A DNA stretch of 64,000 nt. It comes from an uncultured Alphaproteobacteria bacterium. GTDB lineage: Bacteria; Pseudomonadota; Alphaproteobacteria; HIMB59; GCA-002718135. Within the stretch, counting starts at the first letter, position 1. The number at the start of each line of letters is the position of its first letter. The translations under genes were made by a program, and so were the position numbers. Positions 19,620-29,979 of this stretch are shown here, in pieces. Location: the NCBI GenBank assembly GCA_902621725.1, contig CACNND010000003.1, positions 1-64,000 of the forward strand, written 5' to 3'. The notes below the pieces were generated by a model. That model worked only from the letters and a program-made list of their open reading frames with translations. It did not search any database and was not told the DNA's origin.

Positions 19620-20129
19620 ATGGTTAAATTAATAAAATTTTTTTTGTTTCCATCAATAATTAGTTTTGTACTAATTTCCTGCAATACTACATCTCCAAAC
19701 AAAGTTAAAAAGTCTGATGCTCAAAAGGTAACTAATATAGAATATGGAACAATCAAGACCTCTCTTCCAGTAAAAATAGAAGGTGAAAGTGATTGGATTG
19801 GCGCAACTGCAGGAGCGATGATAGGTGGTCTTTTAGCATCTCAAATATGTGGAGAAGAAGAAATATTGGGAACTAAGTGTCAAGATATTGCAATAGTATA
19901 TGGAACTATTGGAGGAGCTGCTATGGGCTCGGTAATACAAGCTAAAATTGGTAATCACGATGGTTTCCAATACATAGTGAATATTGATAAATGTGGTAAT
20001 GACATTTCTAATTGTCAAAATGATCAAGAAAAAGCTTTTGTGCAAGGAGATGATAATGCTCTTCCGAATGGTCAAAGAGTTGTAATTATTTACGGAGATG
20101 TAATAAGAGTAATGCCCTATGAAGAATAA
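19620..20129 (+). CDS. hypothetical lipoprotein with glycine-zipper segment
   Basis: Signal peptide plus lipobox (FVLISC), GATAGAMIGGLLAS...GTIGGAAMGSVIQ. Confidence 0.7.
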   Translation: MVKLIKFFLFPSIISFVLISCNTTSPNKVKKSDAQKVTNIEYGTIKTSLPVKIEGESDWIGATAGAMIGGLLASQICGEEEILGTKCQDIAIVYGTIGGAAMGSVIQAKIGNHDGFQYIVNIDKCGNDISNCQNDQEKAFVQGDDNALPNGQRVVIIYGDVIRVMPYEE

Positions 20130-20976
20130 TTTAGTAAAGTTCATTTTTAGTATACTTTTATTTTCCTCTTTCCACCTTTCTGCAGAATTAATATTTGAAG
20201 ATAATTTTCCAAAAGATATGCATGGTATTTGGAGTGATGATTGTGATGCAGAATATCAAGTATTCATAATTTCAAATAATACAAGTATGTGGATTGACGA
20301 GACATATGTTGGATTTAATGTATCAAAAACATCAAAGGTAGAAGATTGGTCAGCTTACAAATGGGGTGAACTAGATGGAAGTTATTATTATTTTTTAAAA
20401 AAAGATGGCGATAATTTACTTGAGGTTACTGCTCCTGATGATTGGGATGGTATAGATTATTCTTTTTTAAATTCATCAGATTATTCCCTTTATGAAAAAT
20501 GTGAATCAATCCCTAGTGTCTTTCAAATTATTTATGGTGAAATTATTAACTTAATGAATTCTCAATTAATTGAAACATGCAATAATGATAGTAATCCTGC
20601 AAATTGTATTAATGAAACTTTTGCATTTTTAGATGTATCACAAGATGACGAATTATCCGTTGCAGAATTAACACGTGCAGCAAGAATAGCTATTTATTTT
20701 ACTTTTATTGACAAAAGACAAGACGAAGACAGAGACATAGGATTTGCAACTTATACAACTACATCACTAATATTTCCTGCTTTATCAAAAATATTAATTG
20801 GAAATTATGATTATGATAATTCAAATACAATTTCTTTGAAAGAAATATATACTGATCGTATTGATACATTAGACTATCAAAATTTATTTAAAGAAAATTT
20901 AAAAGGATTAGATCCAGAAGAATTAAGACAATTAATTGAAAACTTAGATTTCTTAAAATCATTAATGTTAAATTAA
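20119..20976 (+). CDS. hypothetical secreted protein with EF-hand-like motifs
   Basis: 285 aa, signal peptide; EF-hand-like loops DVSQDDELSVAEL and DYDNSNTISLKEI. Confidence 0.65.
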   Translation: MKNNLVKFIFSILLFSSFHLSAELIFEDNFPKDMHGIWSDDCDAEYQVFIISNNTSMWIDETYVGFNVSKTSKVEDWSAYKWGELDGSYYYFLKKDGDNLLEVTAPDDWDGIDYSFLNSSDYSLYEKCESIPSVFQIIYGEIINLMNSQLIETCNNDSNPANCINETFAFLDVSQDDELSVAELTRAARIAIYFTFIDKRQDEDRDIGFATYTTTSLIFPALSKILIGNYDYDNSNTISLKEIYTDRIDTLDYQNLFKENLKGLDPEELRQLIENLDFLKSLMLN

Positions 20977-21020
20977 ATTAGCATCTTGACTTTTAAGTAT
21001 AATTTTATCTATAAATAGCT

Positions 21021-21104
21021 ATGAACAAAAGAAATTTATATGCAGCTATTGCGATAGTATTTATCTTTGCTGCTTTAAATTTAACTATATATTTTTTCTA
21101 TTAA
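21021..21104 (+). CDS. possible 27-aa hydrophobic peptide
   Basis: Translated by eye: MNKRNLYAAIAIVFIFAALNLTIYFFY*. Confidence 0.35.
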   Translation: MNKRNLYAAIAIVFIFAALNLTIYFFY

Positions 21105-21107
21105 ATT

Positions 21108-21311
21108 ATGGTTATCAGAAGAAAATCTAGTATTTATAAAAAATTGTATGAAATAAATGGTCAGAAAATGATGTTTGGCCACGATAATATACATTTTAAA
21201 ACAATTAACTTACCTGCAAAGCAGAGATACAAAAATCTATGCAGTAAATTTGGTTTAAAAAAAATTAAATCTTCAGGTAAAAAAAATTTTCAAATAATTA
21301 ACATTAATTAA
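21108..21311 (+). CDS. hypothetical basic protein (67 aa)
   Basis: ORF between same-strand genes, directly abuts the next CDS. Confidence 0.5.
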   Translation: MVIRRKSSIYKKLYEINGQKMMFGHDNIHFKTINLPAKQRYKNLCSKFGLKKIKSSGKKNFQIININ

Positions 21312-22283
21312 GTGAAAAATATTGCAATAATTGGAGCTGGGATGACCGGCTTGTCTCTTGCTTATAATCTTCAAGAACATAATATTACTATTTTTGATAA
21401 ATCATGGAGACCAGGCGGAAGAGTTTCTACTAGAAAGCATGATAATTATCTTTTTGATCATGGTGCACATTATCTATCAACAAATCATTCTGTAAATCAA
21501 TTAAATGAAGTAATAAGTAAATATAACTCAGGTCAAATAATAGAAATAGATTTTGCAACAGATTATTTAAAAAATAAAAAAACTAGAAAAAAAATTATTA
21601 TTGGTCAAAGTGGAATAAATTCTATTCCAAAGTCTATTTTTGATAATATTAAAATAAATAGTTATTTAAATTCAAAGATAGTTAAAATTTCAAAAAATAG
21701 TAATGATCTCTTCTCACTATTTTCTGAAAAGGAAGAATTTAAAGATTTTGATTATGTGTTAATTTGTATACCTTATTTACAATCGAAAGAACTTTCAAAA
21801 GATTTGATTGATTTTAGTCAGATTATTAGCGAGCCATCTTATGATCCAATACATACTGTAATGTTAAGCTATAAAGATAATAACAATATTGATATTAAAG
21901 CTGGATTAAATCTTCATAAAGATATTAGTTTCTTTATGAATCAAAATATTAAATTTAATGAACTATCTCATGATTGTTGGGTATTAAATATGAGCTCTGA
22001 ATATACAAATAATAATATTGATATAGATAAGACTGAATTAGAAAAATATGCTCAATCAATATTTGAAGAAACATTTGATATAAAGAATGAAATAAGTTTT
22101 ATTAAATCACACAGGTGGTTATATGCGCAAACAAAATTGAGTTATAATACTATCTCAAAAAAAAATTGGATTAATTCAAAAGATAAAAAAATATTTTTAA
22201 GTGGAGACTGGGTTATAGGAAAAAGTCTAAGTGATGCCTGGGATGCAGGCGAAAAATTATCTCATTATATTAAGATTTTATGA
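21312..22283 (+). CDS. NAD(P)/FAD-dependent oxidoreductase (renalase-like)
   Basis: GTG start; IAIIGAGMTGLSLAYNL Rossmann motif, WRPGGRVSTRK, FLSGDWVIGKSLSDAWDAGEKLS. Confidence 0.88.
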   Translation: MKNIAIIGAGMTGLSLAYNLQEHNITIFDKSWRPGGRVSTRKHDNYLFDHGAHYLSTNHSVNQLNEVISKYNSGQIIEIDFATDYLKNKKTRKKIIIGQSGINSIPKSIFDNIKINSYLNSKIVKISKNSNDLFSLFSEKEEFKDFDYVLICIPYLQSKELSKDLIDFSQIISEPSYDPIHTVMLSYKDNNNIDIKAGLNLHKDISFFMNQNIKFNELSHDCWVLNMSSEYTNNNIDIDKTELEKYAQSIFEETFDIKNEISFIKSHRWLYAQTKLSYNTISKKNWINSKDKKIFLSGDWVIGKSLSDAWDAGEKLSHYIKIL

Positions 22284-22338
22284 TTTTGTGATTTTAAATA
22301 TAATTGATTTTTACTAATATTATTCCTATTTTTATAGT

Positions 22339-23043
22339 GTGATTAAATTATTTTACTATTTTTTACCTTTTATTGCACTTTTCCTGCCTAGTTTATGGGT
22401 AAATTATGTTTTAAAAAAATATAATAAGATATTATCTGATATGCCCTTCACTGGTAGAGAACTAGGAAAAAAAATACTTGAAGAAGAAGGAATTAATAAT
22501 GTTTCAATAAATCCTATCAAACAAATAGATCATTATAATCCCAAAGAAAAAAAAATACATATCGCCACTGACAAACTTGATAAGAAAAGTATTACAAGTA
22601 TTGCAGTTGTTGCTCATGAAATTGGACATGCAATTCAAGATAAAGAGAAATATAAACCACTACTCCTCAGACAATCATTAATTGAAAGAACAATGATTTT
22701 CCAAAGAATTGGGTCATTTCTATTAATTATAGGATTACCATCAATTTTTGCTTTTACAAAAAGTCCTTTTATAACATTTATTGCTGCAATAATAATAATG
22801 GGATGTTTATCTACAAATGTATTGATCCATTTAATTACGCTTCCCGTAGAATTTGATGCAAGTTTTAAAAGAGCTTTACCTATACTTAAAAGATATGTTC
22901 CTAAAGAGAATATGTACCAGTGTAAATCTGTTTTAAAAGCTGCTGCATTGACATATTTAGCTCAATCCATTGTAAGTATATTTAGATTAAAAATAATACT
23001 GTTATCTTTTATTAATATTTTCAAATCAATTATAAGAAGATAA
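22339..23043 (+). CDS. zinc metallopeptidase, neutral zinc metallopeptidase family 2 (YugP-like)
   Basis: VAVVAHEIGHAIQD zinc-binding motif, LPVEFDASFKRALPIL. Confidence 0.88.
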   Translation: MIKLFYYFLPFIALFLPSLWVNYVLKKYNKILSDMPFTGRELGKKILEEEGINNVSINPIKQIDHYNPKEKKIHIATDKLDKKSITSIAVVAHEIGHAIQDKEKYKPLLLRQSLIERTMIFQRIGSFLLIIGLPSIFAFTKSPFITFIAAIIIMGCLSTNVLIHLITLPVEFDASFKRALPILKRYVPKENMYQCKSVLKAAALTYLAQSIVSIFRLKIILLSFINIFKSIIRR

Positions 23044-23091
23044 TATTTTTCTCTTTAAATAAAAAGGGAAATTTATTAAGCTATATAATTA

Positions 23092-25704
23092 ATGAATTTA
23101 AGTGAAAAAATATCTTTAATACTAGTAGATAAAGGTTTTTCTTTATCTCCAAAAAAAAATACTGAAGAATTAATCAATTCTGGTGCAGAATTACATAAAA
23201 ATAATGAAGATATCAAAATTGCTGAACAGCATGGTATTGCAGATCAAATTTTTATTCTTTTGAAAGGTGAAGCAGAATTCGTAAAGTATCATAATAATGT
23301 TTTTTATAATCTAGCAACACTAAAAAATTCTGGATCACCTCTTGGCATTTCAGGCTTAAATGCACCAGGTAGATATATGTCAGATATATTTATTAAAGGT
23401 AATTCAGAGTATATCTCTTTTAAAGTAGAAAAATTAAAAGAATTAGAAGAAATAGATCCTGACTATGCAAGTTTTTTTTATTCTTATTTATTATTTGAAT
23501 CTATTAATTTAATTTGGTCATCACGCAATTTGGAAAAACCCATTCAACAAAAAAATATTAATTTAGCAGATGGTGTTGAAACTGGTGGAGATATTGTAAA
23601 TACAAAAAGAATTAAAAATTCTGCATTTTTAGCTTTTCTTGATGATAACGATTTAGATGAATTAATAAACTATGCAAATGTTAGGCTATTTTCTGCGGGT
23701 GAATATATAACGCTAGAAGGCACAAAATCAGATGGAATAAATATTTTGTTAAAAGGTAAAGTTGAAGCTTCTTTTACAAATTTAAAAGATGATCAGATAG
23801 AAAATAACTCAAGATCAATAGCTAGACCAGGAGTAGCGTTATCCTTATCTGCAGGTTTGCATGATATTGAGTCGCCTTATTCATTGAAATCAACAAGAGA
23901 TACAACAATTTTAAAATTTTCAAATGAGTTTATTGATAATTTAATCAAAACTAATTCAGAATTAGCAATCAAATTTTTTAAAAGACAATTATGGCAATTA
24001 GGTCGCTATATTCAAAGCTCAACAGGTTTAACAACGTATCCAGCTAAAAATGAAAAAGAGTTTTTTCAATATTTATTAGATGATAATTCTGCAACAATAC
24101 CTAGTAATTCAAAACTTTATACAATACCTCATTTATTAGAAAATCATTTAACTCATTCTTTGGCATTCGATACAATTTATGATTTAATAATTACAGGTAA
24201 CGATGATGAAAAATCTATAGCTAGTTTAATGATTGATACATTGAGTGGTATAGAGAGAAAAAATAGATTTTTTAAACAGCTTAATAAAATATATAACAGA
24301 GTAGCAACTTCGTATGATTCAATAAATAAACAAGCTTTACAAAAATTAACAAATTCAGATTTTATAAAAGCATTTGATCAAGTACCTTATGTTATTAAAG
24401 GTATGGAGAATTTACCTGACGAGCCTACAAACATATTTTTTTATAATCATTTGGCAAGTATTGAAGAAAATGGTTTAGCTAATGGACATCAATTTAGTAT
24501 AGATAGTCATTTTATTAGTGCAAAAATTTTATTTCCAAAATATGGTGATGGTGGTCAAAGAATAGCTCGATATTCTAGAAATGCAGAATTTTGGAGATAT
24601 AATTATTATGAGAATTTAGATTATATTTTCGTTCATACACCAGAATCAGACTATTTAAATGAAACTAAAGAACAAAAAAAGAAGAGAAAAAATAAATTAT
24701 TTATCGAAACTCAAAATATTTTTGACCAAAACAGACCTTTAGTTATTGCGCCAGAGGGGACATCTGAAACTGAAGATAATTTAACTCCAAATTCTCCAGG
24801 TCCATTAAAACCAGGAGCATTTTTATTAGCAGACCAATTAAAACCCGAACCACTTCTTGTTCCAATAGCGTTAGCAAATTTTGATTATTCAATTTCTGAT
24901 ACTATTTATTCTGCAGTTATTAAAGAACCAATCAAAATAAAAGATTTTGTAAATGATATGAAAAATAAAAAAGAGTTAGAAATTTTCCTATCTAAATATA
25001 GAAAAACATTTAGATCTTATGTTGAAGAAGCAATTGAATTAGCTAAATCAGCATCAAAAAATAAAATTAATAATGAAGATGTAGTAAGTAACTTAAATTT
25101 AGTTAGCCCTATTGAAGAAGAATTTGAAGCAGACGTGAGAGAATTAGAAAATAAATTACATTCAGATCAATATATAAATAACAAAATAGTCTTATTTGGA
25201 AGCTCAACTTTTAAAGATTGGGAAAATGCAAAAACTGATTTGTCATTTGATAGTTTATTAAATTTAGGATTTGGGGGCTCCACATTAGTATCATGCCGTA
25301 CATATTTTAACAGAATAGTAGTCCCTAATAACCCTGATAAGATGATTTTCTATGCTGGAGATAATGATATAGGTAGCGGAATGAGTGCTGAAGATTTAGA
25401 AAATGAATTTTTATTATTTGCTTCTGAGGTTAATGAAAAATTACCGCATACATTATGTTTTTTTGTATCCATTAAACCAAGTGTATTCAGGAATAATTAT
25501 TTAAATACAATTCTTGATGCAAATGAACGGATTAAAAACAAAATTGAAAATTTTAGTCAATGGCGTTATATTGATCTTTGTTCTCCTATGCTTGATGCTG
25601 GGTTTGAAAAATTTTATTCAGAAGATCCTCTACACATGAATGTACTTGGTTACAGTCTCTTAAGTAAGTTAATAAGAGATGAAATATCAAAATTTATAAT
25701 TTAA
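23092..25704 (+). CDS. multidomain protein: cyclic-nucleotide-binding-like N-terminus, PlsC-like acyltransferase, C-terminal SGNH/GDSL hydrolase
   Basis: 870 aa; two cNMP-type beta-barrel segments; NHLASIEENGL...APEGTSETEDN acyltransferase-like; FGSSTF...NLGFGGST...GDNDIG...DPLHMN SGNH blocks. Confidence 0.75.
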   Translation: MNLSEKISLILVDKGFSLSPKKNTEELINSGAELHKNNEDIKIAEQHGIADQIFILLKGEAEFVKYHNNVFYNLATLKNSGSPLGISGLNAPGRYMSDIFIKGNSEYISFKVEKLKELEEIDPDYASFFYSYLLFESINLIWSSRNLEKPIQQKNINLADGVETGGDIVNTKRIKNSAFLAFLDDNDLDELINYANVRLFSAGEYITLEGTKSDGINILLKGKVEASFTNLKDDQIENNSRSIARPGVALSLSAGLHDIESPYSLKSTRDTTILKFSNEFIDNLIKTNSELAIKFFKRQLWQLGRYIQSSTGLTTYPAKNEKEFFQYLLDDNSATIPSNSKLYTIPHLLENHLTHSLAFDTIYDLIITGNDDEKSIASLMIDTLSGIERKNRFFKQLNKIYNRVATSYDSINKQALQKLTNSDFIKAFDQVPYVIKGMENLPDEPTNIFFYNHLASIEENGLANGHQFSIDSHFISAKILFPKYGDGGQRIARYSRNAEFWRYNYYENLDYIFVHTPESDYLNETKEQKKKRKNKLFIETQNIFDQNRPLVIAPEGTSETEDNLTPNSPGPLKPGAFLLADQLKPEPLLVPIALANFDYSISDTIYSAVIKEPIKIKDFVNDMKNKKELEIFLSKYRKTFRSYVEEAIELAKSASKNKINNEDVVSNLNLVSPIEEEFEADVRELENKLHSDQYINNKIVLFGSSTFKDWENAKTDLSFDSLLNLGFGGSTLVSCRTYFNRIVVPNNPDKMIFYAGDNDIGSGMSAEDLENEFLLFASEVNEKLPHTLCFFVSIKPSVFRNNYLNTILDANERIKNKIENFSQWRYIDLCSPMLDAGFEKFYSEDPLHMNVLGYSLLSKLIRDEISKFII

Positions 25705-25716
25705 ACTTTAAATAAA

Positions 25717-26739
25717 TTAAATTTTAATTTCTTTTCTTAGCTTATCAGATTTATAGGAATTGAAGACTAATGATAAACTCTTTATATTATCATCGCCACT
25801 GGTGTCGTGTTCAATCTTTTTTATTAGTGAATCAATAAAATGTTTATGTGTATTGATTACACTTTCTTGAATTTGATCCCAAGGCTTTGAAATCCACTTA
25901 TATTTATTTGGTTTTCCATAATAAATCTTCTTTTTATTATTTTTATATAAAGTAATTTTGTAATTATAATCCAAATCTATTGAGCCATTAGAGAATTCTA
26001 AATTAACAAGTGTTTGAGCAAATCTATCAGGTTTTTTTATTGAAGAAATAGATGCATCAACGATTGTAATACTATTATTTTTATTTCTTATAAGTGATAT
26101 AAAATCTGTTTCACCTTTAAATTTTTTATTTGTATTTTGATTTACAGTATAAATACTTTTAGCTTCTCCCATAAAAAATCTACTTAAATCAAATAAATGA
26201 ATCCCTACGTCTAAAGTTAAATACTCTTTTAAATCGTATAAATATTTTTGATTTGTATATCCAACAGGATTTGCATGTCTAAAAGATATCTTAGCATAAT
26301 GTGGTTTAGTTAAATTCTCTTTATTTATAATTTGTTTTAATTTTAATAAAGGGCTTTGCCATCTAAAATTCTCATGAACCATAAGTGGTGTTTTGCTTTT
26401 TTTATATAAAGAAACAATTTTTTTTGCATTTGATAAATTTTCAGCAAATGGCTTTTGTATAGAAGTTGGAATTTTATACTTAGATAAAATTTTACCAATA
26501 TTTAAATGTGTTTCCATTGTTGTTACAACATCAACAAAGTCAATTTTATGATTTTTTAACATTAATTCTATTGATGAATAAGAATGCATAATTTTAAATT
26601 TAGATTTAAATTTATTAGCTTTTTTTATATTCAAATCGCAAACACATATTATTTGAATATTTTTTAATTCTTTCCAAGCTAAAATATGATTTTCAGCAAA
26701 AAAACCGCAACCGATTAATGCGCCTTTTAATTTTTTCAT
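25717..26739 (-). CDS. Gfo/Idh/MocA family oxidoreductase, possibly D-apiose dehydrogenase-like
   Basis: 340 aa; GALIGCGFFAENHILAWKEL, QKPFAENLSNAKKIV, DVGIHLFDLSRFF motifs. Confidence 0.88.
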   Translation of the reverse strand: MKKLKGALIGCGFFAENHILAWKELKNIQIICVCDLNIKKANKFKSKFKIMHSYSSIELMLKNHKIDFVDVVTTMETHLNIGKILSKYKIPTSIQKPFAENLSNAKKIVSLYKKSKTPLMVHENFRWQSPLLKLKQIINKENLTKPHYAKISFRHANPVGYTNQKYLYDLKEYLTLDVGIHLFDLSRFFMGEAKSIYTVNQNTNKKFKGETDFISLIRNKNNSITIVDASISSIKKPDRFAQTLVNLEFSNGSIDLDYNYKITLYKNNKKKIYYGKPNKYKWISKPWDQIQESVINTHKHFIDSLIKKIEHDTSGDDNIKSLSLVFNSYKSDKLRKEIKI

Positions 26740-28551
26740 TTATCTTCTATAAATTTTATTTCTAATTGTTCAAACGTATATGGATTTATATCTTTTTTAA
26801 AATTAAAAAAAGAAAAATCATTCTTAAAAATATCAGTAAAATTTTTTAAATTAAGCTTATATTGATAGCTAAAATTTAATTCAGAAATATTAATTTCTTT
26901 CTTTTGTTTTGAAGAATTTACAAATAAATAATACTTTTTATTTTTTAATATAACTTTTAAACCATATACTTCATTAATTGGATTAAATTTATAAATTTCT
27001 GAATTTGATAATGAAATAAGAAAATTATTTAAATGATACAATGGTCTTTTGGTATTATCTTTATTTAATATTCCGTGATGCCCATAAATGGAATTAAAAG
27101 TAAAAAATTTTGACTCTTTATTTATTGATTGAATAAAAATTGCCAGTGTCCAAGTTAGTGAAAATAATTGATCATGTCTTGGATCGCTATCAGCCATTTC
27201 TAATCTTATCTTCTTTTTATTCTTTACAAGACTTTCACCATAAGGATTGAAATACATTCCAATAGAAATTGGGCCAATATGGACATCCGAACTATTAGAA
27301 AAATTTTTTAGAGTTTTTAGGATATAAGGTATAGTTTCGGGTGTATTTAACACACCATAATCACTAGAATCATGAATAATTGGAGTGAAGGAAAAACTAA
27401 CTAAATCATAAAACATTTTTGGCCTCTTTCTATTTAATTCTGTAAAATTAGTGACCATTCCTGAAACAATTTGACTATTAGAAAACATCTTTTTCGCAAT
27501 TTTATAGTATTCATTTAATTCTGGAACTTTAGGCCATTCACCAGCTGGTTGAAAACTATTCAAATATATTTTTGGACAAATTAAAATTTTATCTAAATTA
27601 ATATTATTTTCAGTTATAAAATTATAAATTTTAGTTAATTCTTTTTCAGGATCATTAATATGATCAACCAATGCTACAAGAAACACCTTGTTTTGATATC
27701 TTGTAGTTACACTTTTATAATCTTTAGTAAAATCAATAAGATAGTAATAATAATCAAAGTTACTTATTAAATTATCATCAGGAAGAATTAAAGAATCAAT
27801 TTTTATGCCAATTTTAGGAAATTTATAAGAAGTAGTATGATCAATTTTTACAATATTCTTAGAGGGAAATGATCTTTGTTTTTTATTTACTATATCTATT
27901 TTTACAGCTTGAGAAAAATTAGACCCTTCTTTTTCTAAGTATGGAAAAGGATCTAATAAAGAGCCGCTATATATTTTGAAAGAAGCATCTCCCCAGTTTC
28001 TTTGATCCTCCATTTCAAATATAATACCTTTAAAATTTATATTAACTAGCAAGCTATCGTCTAAGGTGTAAGCTAACTTTTTAAATTTAAAAAATGGTTG
28101 ATCAGGCGTTAAAAATTCAGGAAATTTTTTTTCCTCTTTTGCCCCCGTCTTCTTTTGTTGCAATAATATTTGAACCAACATGACTTTGTAATGGAATTAA
28201 TAAATTAAAACCTATTCTATTGGTCCAAAAATCAGTTAAGAATTTTCCTTTAGAAGATAGAGTTATAGAATTTTCAGAAAATAATATAGTATTTTTTGTT
28301 TTAAGAATTTCAGTATTTCCATATTCTAAATCAAATATATATTCTAGAGATGAATCAAAGTTTTCTTCATAATTTAGAATTTTAGGATCATAATTATTCC
28401 AATTTTTGTCTCTTACCAAGAATGATATCATTTTTAAAATTTGTAGATTTTGAAAAGTTATATTTCGAAAAAAAAGATTATCTTTAAATATAGTAAAATT
28501 ATTATTTGATTTTTTAATAAACTTTTCTTCCAATAATTTAGAGTTATACAT
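26736..28551 (-). pseudogene. D-apionate lactonase-like protein split in two frames (N part 28117..28551, C part 26736..28181)
   Basis: C part has DQPFFKFKKLAYTL, FEMEDQRNWGDASFKIYSG; N part has ISFLVRDKNWNNYDPKI, FWTNRIGFNLLIPL. A +1 shift near a G5/A8 run joins them. Confidence 0.7.
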
Positions 28552-29797
28552 ATAATTTTGATACTGATTTATAATTATTATATTCTGATATTAAATTTGA
28601 TTTATTTTTTTCATATTTTGTATTTTGAATTAAACTCAAAAAAATAAGTTCTCGTTGTGCAAAACTACCCCCAAGGTATTTAAATTTCGATTTAATTATA
28701 TTTTCATTTAATAATTCATGAGTTTTCATATTTTTAATAATTGGCTTTAAAAAATTTATATAATTTTCTTTAAAAGAATTTTTTAAATAATTATCTTCCA
28801 TTTTCTTTTCAAGTTGCTCAAAATAACCTTGATCATCATAGTATGAGTAATAAAAAATAAGATGAAAATCGATGAAAGGAAGTATGTGTTGATTTTTAAA
28901 ATATTCAGCATAATCTTTTAATTTATCCATTCTATCCCTAACATCTACTCCCTTGTAATTAAGTCTTAATAAGAAAGAACAAGCATTACAAAAATCTAAA
29001 TAAAAAATTTGTGAAGAAGAGAAATATTCATCAAATAGTTTTAAGCTTTTTTCATATTCTTGATTATAGAATAATATTAATGATTGATGCCACCATATAT
29101 GTCTTTTTATTGGTCCATATATTGACCAATTGATTTTATTAAAATTATTATTTTTGTTAATCGAGTCATTATTTTCATTATCGTGTACATGCAAAAGAGC
29201 ATGCCAACTCCATAAATCATTGGATGATTGTTTTAGTGAATTTACGGCTAGAAACTTAGCTTTATCAATTAAATTATTTTCTTCATAAGCATAGCTAGTC
29301 ATACCTAATAGTAAATTGTAATGTTGATCATTTTCTGACCACTTACTCAGTATTTCTTCATGTTTATCTAAAAATTTACCATCAATACCTAAGAAAATAT
29401 TATTAAAATGAAATAATCTGATAGCAAAAATATCTTTGGGATTTTCTTTTATAATTAATTCTAATTTATTTAATAAATTTTTTAAATCATTATTAATCCA
29501 AAGTTTTGCTATTTCTAAATATTTATGAAAGTGATTATTGATATTATCAACTGAAATAGATTTTATGGTGTCTTTAGCTAATGTTAATTTATTTATATCT
29601 CTTGAAAAAAGTAATAAAAAAGTTTTCAGCAATTTTGGAGCCTGAAAATTTCTATTCTCTCGTATTAATTGATTAGTTATGAGCAATGAATCTTTCTTAA
29701 AATAAATATATGAATCAATACATTCTTGAAATTTCTCAATTTCTTCATCCTTCTTGCTATCAACCCAATAATGAAAATAATTATTACTCAAAAACAT
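28544..29797 (-). CDS. tetratricopeptide repeat protein (TTC38-like)
   Basis: 417 aa; LWSWHALLHVHD and RHIWWHQSLILFYNQEYEKSLKLFDEYF typical of the TTC38 family. Confidence 0.75.
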   Translation of the reverse strand: MFLSNNYFHYWVDSKKDEEIEKFQECIDSYIYFKKDSLLITNQLIRENRNFQAPKLLKTFLLLFSRDINKLTLAKDTIKSISVDNINNHFHKYLEIAKLWINNDLKNLLNKLELIIKENPKDIFAIRLFHFNNIFLGIDGKFLDKHEEILSKWSENDQHYNLLLGMTSYAYEENNLIDKAKFLAVNSLKQSSNDLWSWHALLHVHDNENNDSINKNNNFNKINWSIYGPIKRHIWWHQSLILFYNQEYEKSLKLFDEYFSSSQIFYLDFCNACSFLLRLNYKGVDVRDRMDKLKDYAEYFKNQHILPFIDFHLIFYYSYYDDQGYFEQLEKKMEDNYLKNSFKENYINFLKPIIKNMKTHELLNENIIKSKFKYLGGSFAQRELIFLSLIQNTKYEKNKSNLISEYNNYKSVSKLYV

Positions 29798-29979
29798 CCT
29801 AAATATTTATTTAAAATAATGTATCATAGTTTTTCCTTATTTGTATCTCTATTAAAACATATTTTAACAGTATTTAAAAAGACGTGGCACTTATCTATAG
29901 AATAGTTCTTTTTTTCATAACATTAATTTTTATTATAATTCTCCTTGTAGGTGCCACAACTTCATTTTAATATTAGAAA

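Noticed and set aside
19833-20144. Minus-strand ORF of 103 aa
   Set aside because: Antisense to a lipoprotein gene with signal peptide and lipobox; no independent support.
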